NCBI RefSeq assembly: GCF_011762485.1 | Contig: NZ_JAAKGI010000005.1 | Location: forward strand, 62,001-126,000 | Direction of reading: 5' to 3' | DNA length: 64,000 nucleotides | Source: Yeosuana marina | Lineage (GTDB): Bacteria; Bacteroidota; Bacteroidia; Flavobacteriales; Flavobacteriaceae | In this document: in pieces, positions 62,520 through 64,000 of the stretch | Layout of the letters: every line of letters begins with the position of its first letter | How positions within the stretch are numbered: position 1 is the stretch's first letter | Made by a program: the position numbers and the translations under genes | The notes under the pieces: model-generated | Told to the model about the DNA's origin: nothing | What the model saw: the letters and a program-made list of their open reading frames with translations, nothing else | Databases searched by the model: none

Positions 62520-62624
62520 ATGGAGAAAAATAGGCTGATTGAAAGCGCCACAAGATTAACACCAATTAGTACAGCGAGTGAGTTATTTAGAATATCGAAA
62601 AAAACACGGATAATAATACATTAA
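62520..62624 (+). CDS. Possible 34-residue ORF between the B12 protein and the kinase
   Basis: ATG at 62520, one base after the B12 gene stop, and TAA at 62622-62624 overlapping the kinase ATG by one base (TAATG). The peptide (MEKNRLIESATRLT...) has no recognisable feature, but such tight packing is typical of coupled genes. It could be a real small protein, a translational coupler, or the remnant of a longer kinase N terminus. Low confidence as a protein. Confidence 0.35.
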   Translation: MEKNRLIESATRLTPISTASELFRISKKTRIIIH

Positions 62625-63781
62625 TGCTTAAAAATTGGTCTTCTGAAATATTAGATGCTTTGCTAATAAACAAAGCAATTTGTGTTGCTCTTTTTTCTAC
62701 TAAAAAAGATTTAATTTTTTCGAATAATGCTTTCGATTCTCTAATAAAAAGCAACGCATGTGACTCCTTTATTAATCCATCATTTGATAAACTGTTAACT
62801 CTTGAAAAAAATAATAATAATTTGATATTTGAAGGATATTTAACAATAGGCGAATATAATTCAGTTAACTACTCAATAGATGCAAAAATTTTTAAAAAAG
62901 AAGATTCAATCCTTTTAATTGGGGGCTCTGATTCTGTTCAGAATTTAACTCAGAATAAAACGTTACATTTATTAGTAAGTGAAGTGTCTAATCTTCAAAG
63001 AGAATCATTAAATAAAAATTCAGCGCTTAACAATACGTTAGCAAAATTAAATGAAGTAAATACAGAATTAATAAAAGTCAATAAAGATAAAGACCGTTTG
63101 ATGCAAATTATTGCTCATGATTTACGAAGTCCTTTTAATAGTATTTTGGGTTTTTCAGAACTTTTAATAGATAACGGTAGAGACTATGACTTTTCAGAAT
63201 CAGAGAAGTTTTTACAAATAATAAATACATCTGCTAAAAACACCTTATCGTTATTAGAAAATTTATTAAACTGGGGCAAGTCTCAATCAGGAGAAATTAA
63301 ATTTGTGCCTACCAAACTATTATTATCAAATATCATAAAAGAAATAATAGAAATTTCTAACTCAACAGCTGAACTTAAAAATATAAAATTAGATGTTGAT
63401 ACCGACGCTAATCTTGAAATTTATGCAGATAAGAATATGTTGGATACCGTTTTGCGAAATCTTATTTCTAATGCCATTAAATTTACAAATACAGGTGGAT
63501 ATGTAAAAGTATCGGCCATTTCAGACCACAATCAAATACAAATTTCGGTTTCGGATAACGGGGTTGGAATGCAAAGAGAAATTTACAGTAAATTATTTGA
63601 TATTGAATCTAATATTTCAACAAGAGGAACGGCAAACGAAAATGGAAGTGGTTTAGGTTTAATACTTTGTAAAGAGCTTATAGAAAAGCACCAAGGTGAA
63701 ATTTGGGTTGAAAGCGAAATAGGTAAAGGAAGTACCTTTATATTTACACTTCCGAATGACATACATAAAACGGCCTCTTAA
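62624..63781 (+). CDS. Soluble sensor histidine kinase
   Basis: A 385-residue kinase without membrane helices. The N-terminal 105 residues are PAS-like (CVALFSTKKDLIFSNNAFDSL, YSIDAKIFKKEDSILLIGG), followed by a coiled coil (116-158). HisKA comes next with phospho-acceptor His165 in QIIAHDLRSPFNSILGFSELL. The HATPase domain has the N box LRNLISNAIKFTNTGGYV, the G1 box SVSDNGVGM and the G2 box GSGLGLILCKELIEKH. The cognate response regulator is not adjacent. It directly follows the B12-binding protein (through the 34-residue ORF), so it may read out the state of that protein. Confidence 0.93.
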   Translation: MLKNWSSEILDALLINKAICVALFSTKKDLIFSNNAFDSLIKSNACDSFINPSFDKLLTLEKNNNNLIFEGYLTIGEYNSVNYSIDAKIFKKEDSILLIGGSDSVQNLTQNKTLHLLVSEVSNLQRESLNKNSALNNTLAKLNEVNTELIKVNKDKDRLMQIIAHDLRSPFNSILGFSELLIDNGRDYDFSESEKFLQIINTSAKNTLSLLENLLNWGKSQSGEIKFVPTKLLLSNIIKEIIEISNSTAELKNIKLDVDTDANLEIYADKNMLDTVLRNLISNAIKFTNTGGYVKVSAISDHNQIQISVSDNGVGMQREIYSKLFDIESNISTRGTANENGSGLGLILCKELIEKHQGEIWVESEIGKGSTFIFTLPNDIHKTAS

Positions 63782-63824
63782 TATTTTTAAATCAGAACTA
63801 TTTTAATAATTTTATTTTTTAAAT

Positions 63825-64000
<176 letters not shown>

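Overview
The window is a stretch of chromosome from a marine-type Flavobacteriaceae bacterium (Bacteroidota). The evidence is the low G+C content, the absence of Shine-Dalgarno leaders, promoters of the Bacteroidetes form (TTG-N19-TAnnTTTG, clear for the HU gene and the tRNA gene), a type IX secretion sorting domain, relaxed lipoprotein signals, and lineage-typical families (DUF4290, DUF493, DUF6495, DUF349, OstA-like, START-like). Genus cannot be fixed from sequence alone. No rRNA, CRISPR array, complete prophage or intact insertion sequence is visible.

Layout. 1-12.6 kb: housekeeping genes: the end of a DNA photolyase, a secreted esterase, CorA, a YhcC-type radical SAM protein, MurA with DUF4290, DUF493, an AAA ATPase, RecQ and Fmt, HU, YqgE, a class IV aminotransferase and a START-like protein. 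13.1-18.6 kb: an accessory islet. It begins with a tRNA(CAT) and a decayed tyrosine integrase, then an L-serine dehydratase, a lipid-anchored subclass B1 metallo-beta-lactamase, a small lipoprotein, an orphan 122-residue protein, and a Vat/CatB-type acetyltransferase interrupted by one in-frame stop. 18.7-21.4 kb: a LamG protein carrying a T9SS sorting domain. 21.5-32.9 kb: HisS with a large insertion, a MacB-type permease, the rpsF-rpsR-rplI operon, a LytTR regulator, PriA, DUF2147, a YihY-type membrane protein, NadC, RlmH and HPF. 33-37.5 kb: a lipase-like hydrolase, an acyl-CoA ligase and an M1 peptidase. 37.6-52.8 kb: a long forward run with RdgB, SpoT/Rel, a Fur-family regulator, PurA, an OstA-like protein, an aminotransferase, a TPR protein, two tandem DUF368 proteins (PopT-type lipid carrier transporters), AroE, DUF349 and a Cof phosphatase. 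52.9-61.4 kb (reverse): MazG, aconitase, and an operon of three SurA-like periplasmic chaperones ending in a MoxR ATPase. 61.5-64 kb: a small conserved protein, a stand-alone B12-binding protein, a histidine kinase and the end of GuaB.

The most interesting locus is at 61.9-63.8 kb. The free-standing cobalamin protein carries the Wx9EH motif of CarH-type light sensors and the full B12-binding motif spacing, but has no DNA-binding domain. It sits directly upstream of a soluble PAS-like histidine kinase. This suggests a light- or cobalamin-responsive two-component pathway. Other points worth checking are the beta-lactamase/acetyltransferase/integrase-relic islet, the Cys-to-Asp MurA expected to be fosfomycin-insensitive, the roughly 100-residue HisS insertion, an aberrant tRNA T-loop, and a terminator whose U-tract runs into the start codon of the next gene.
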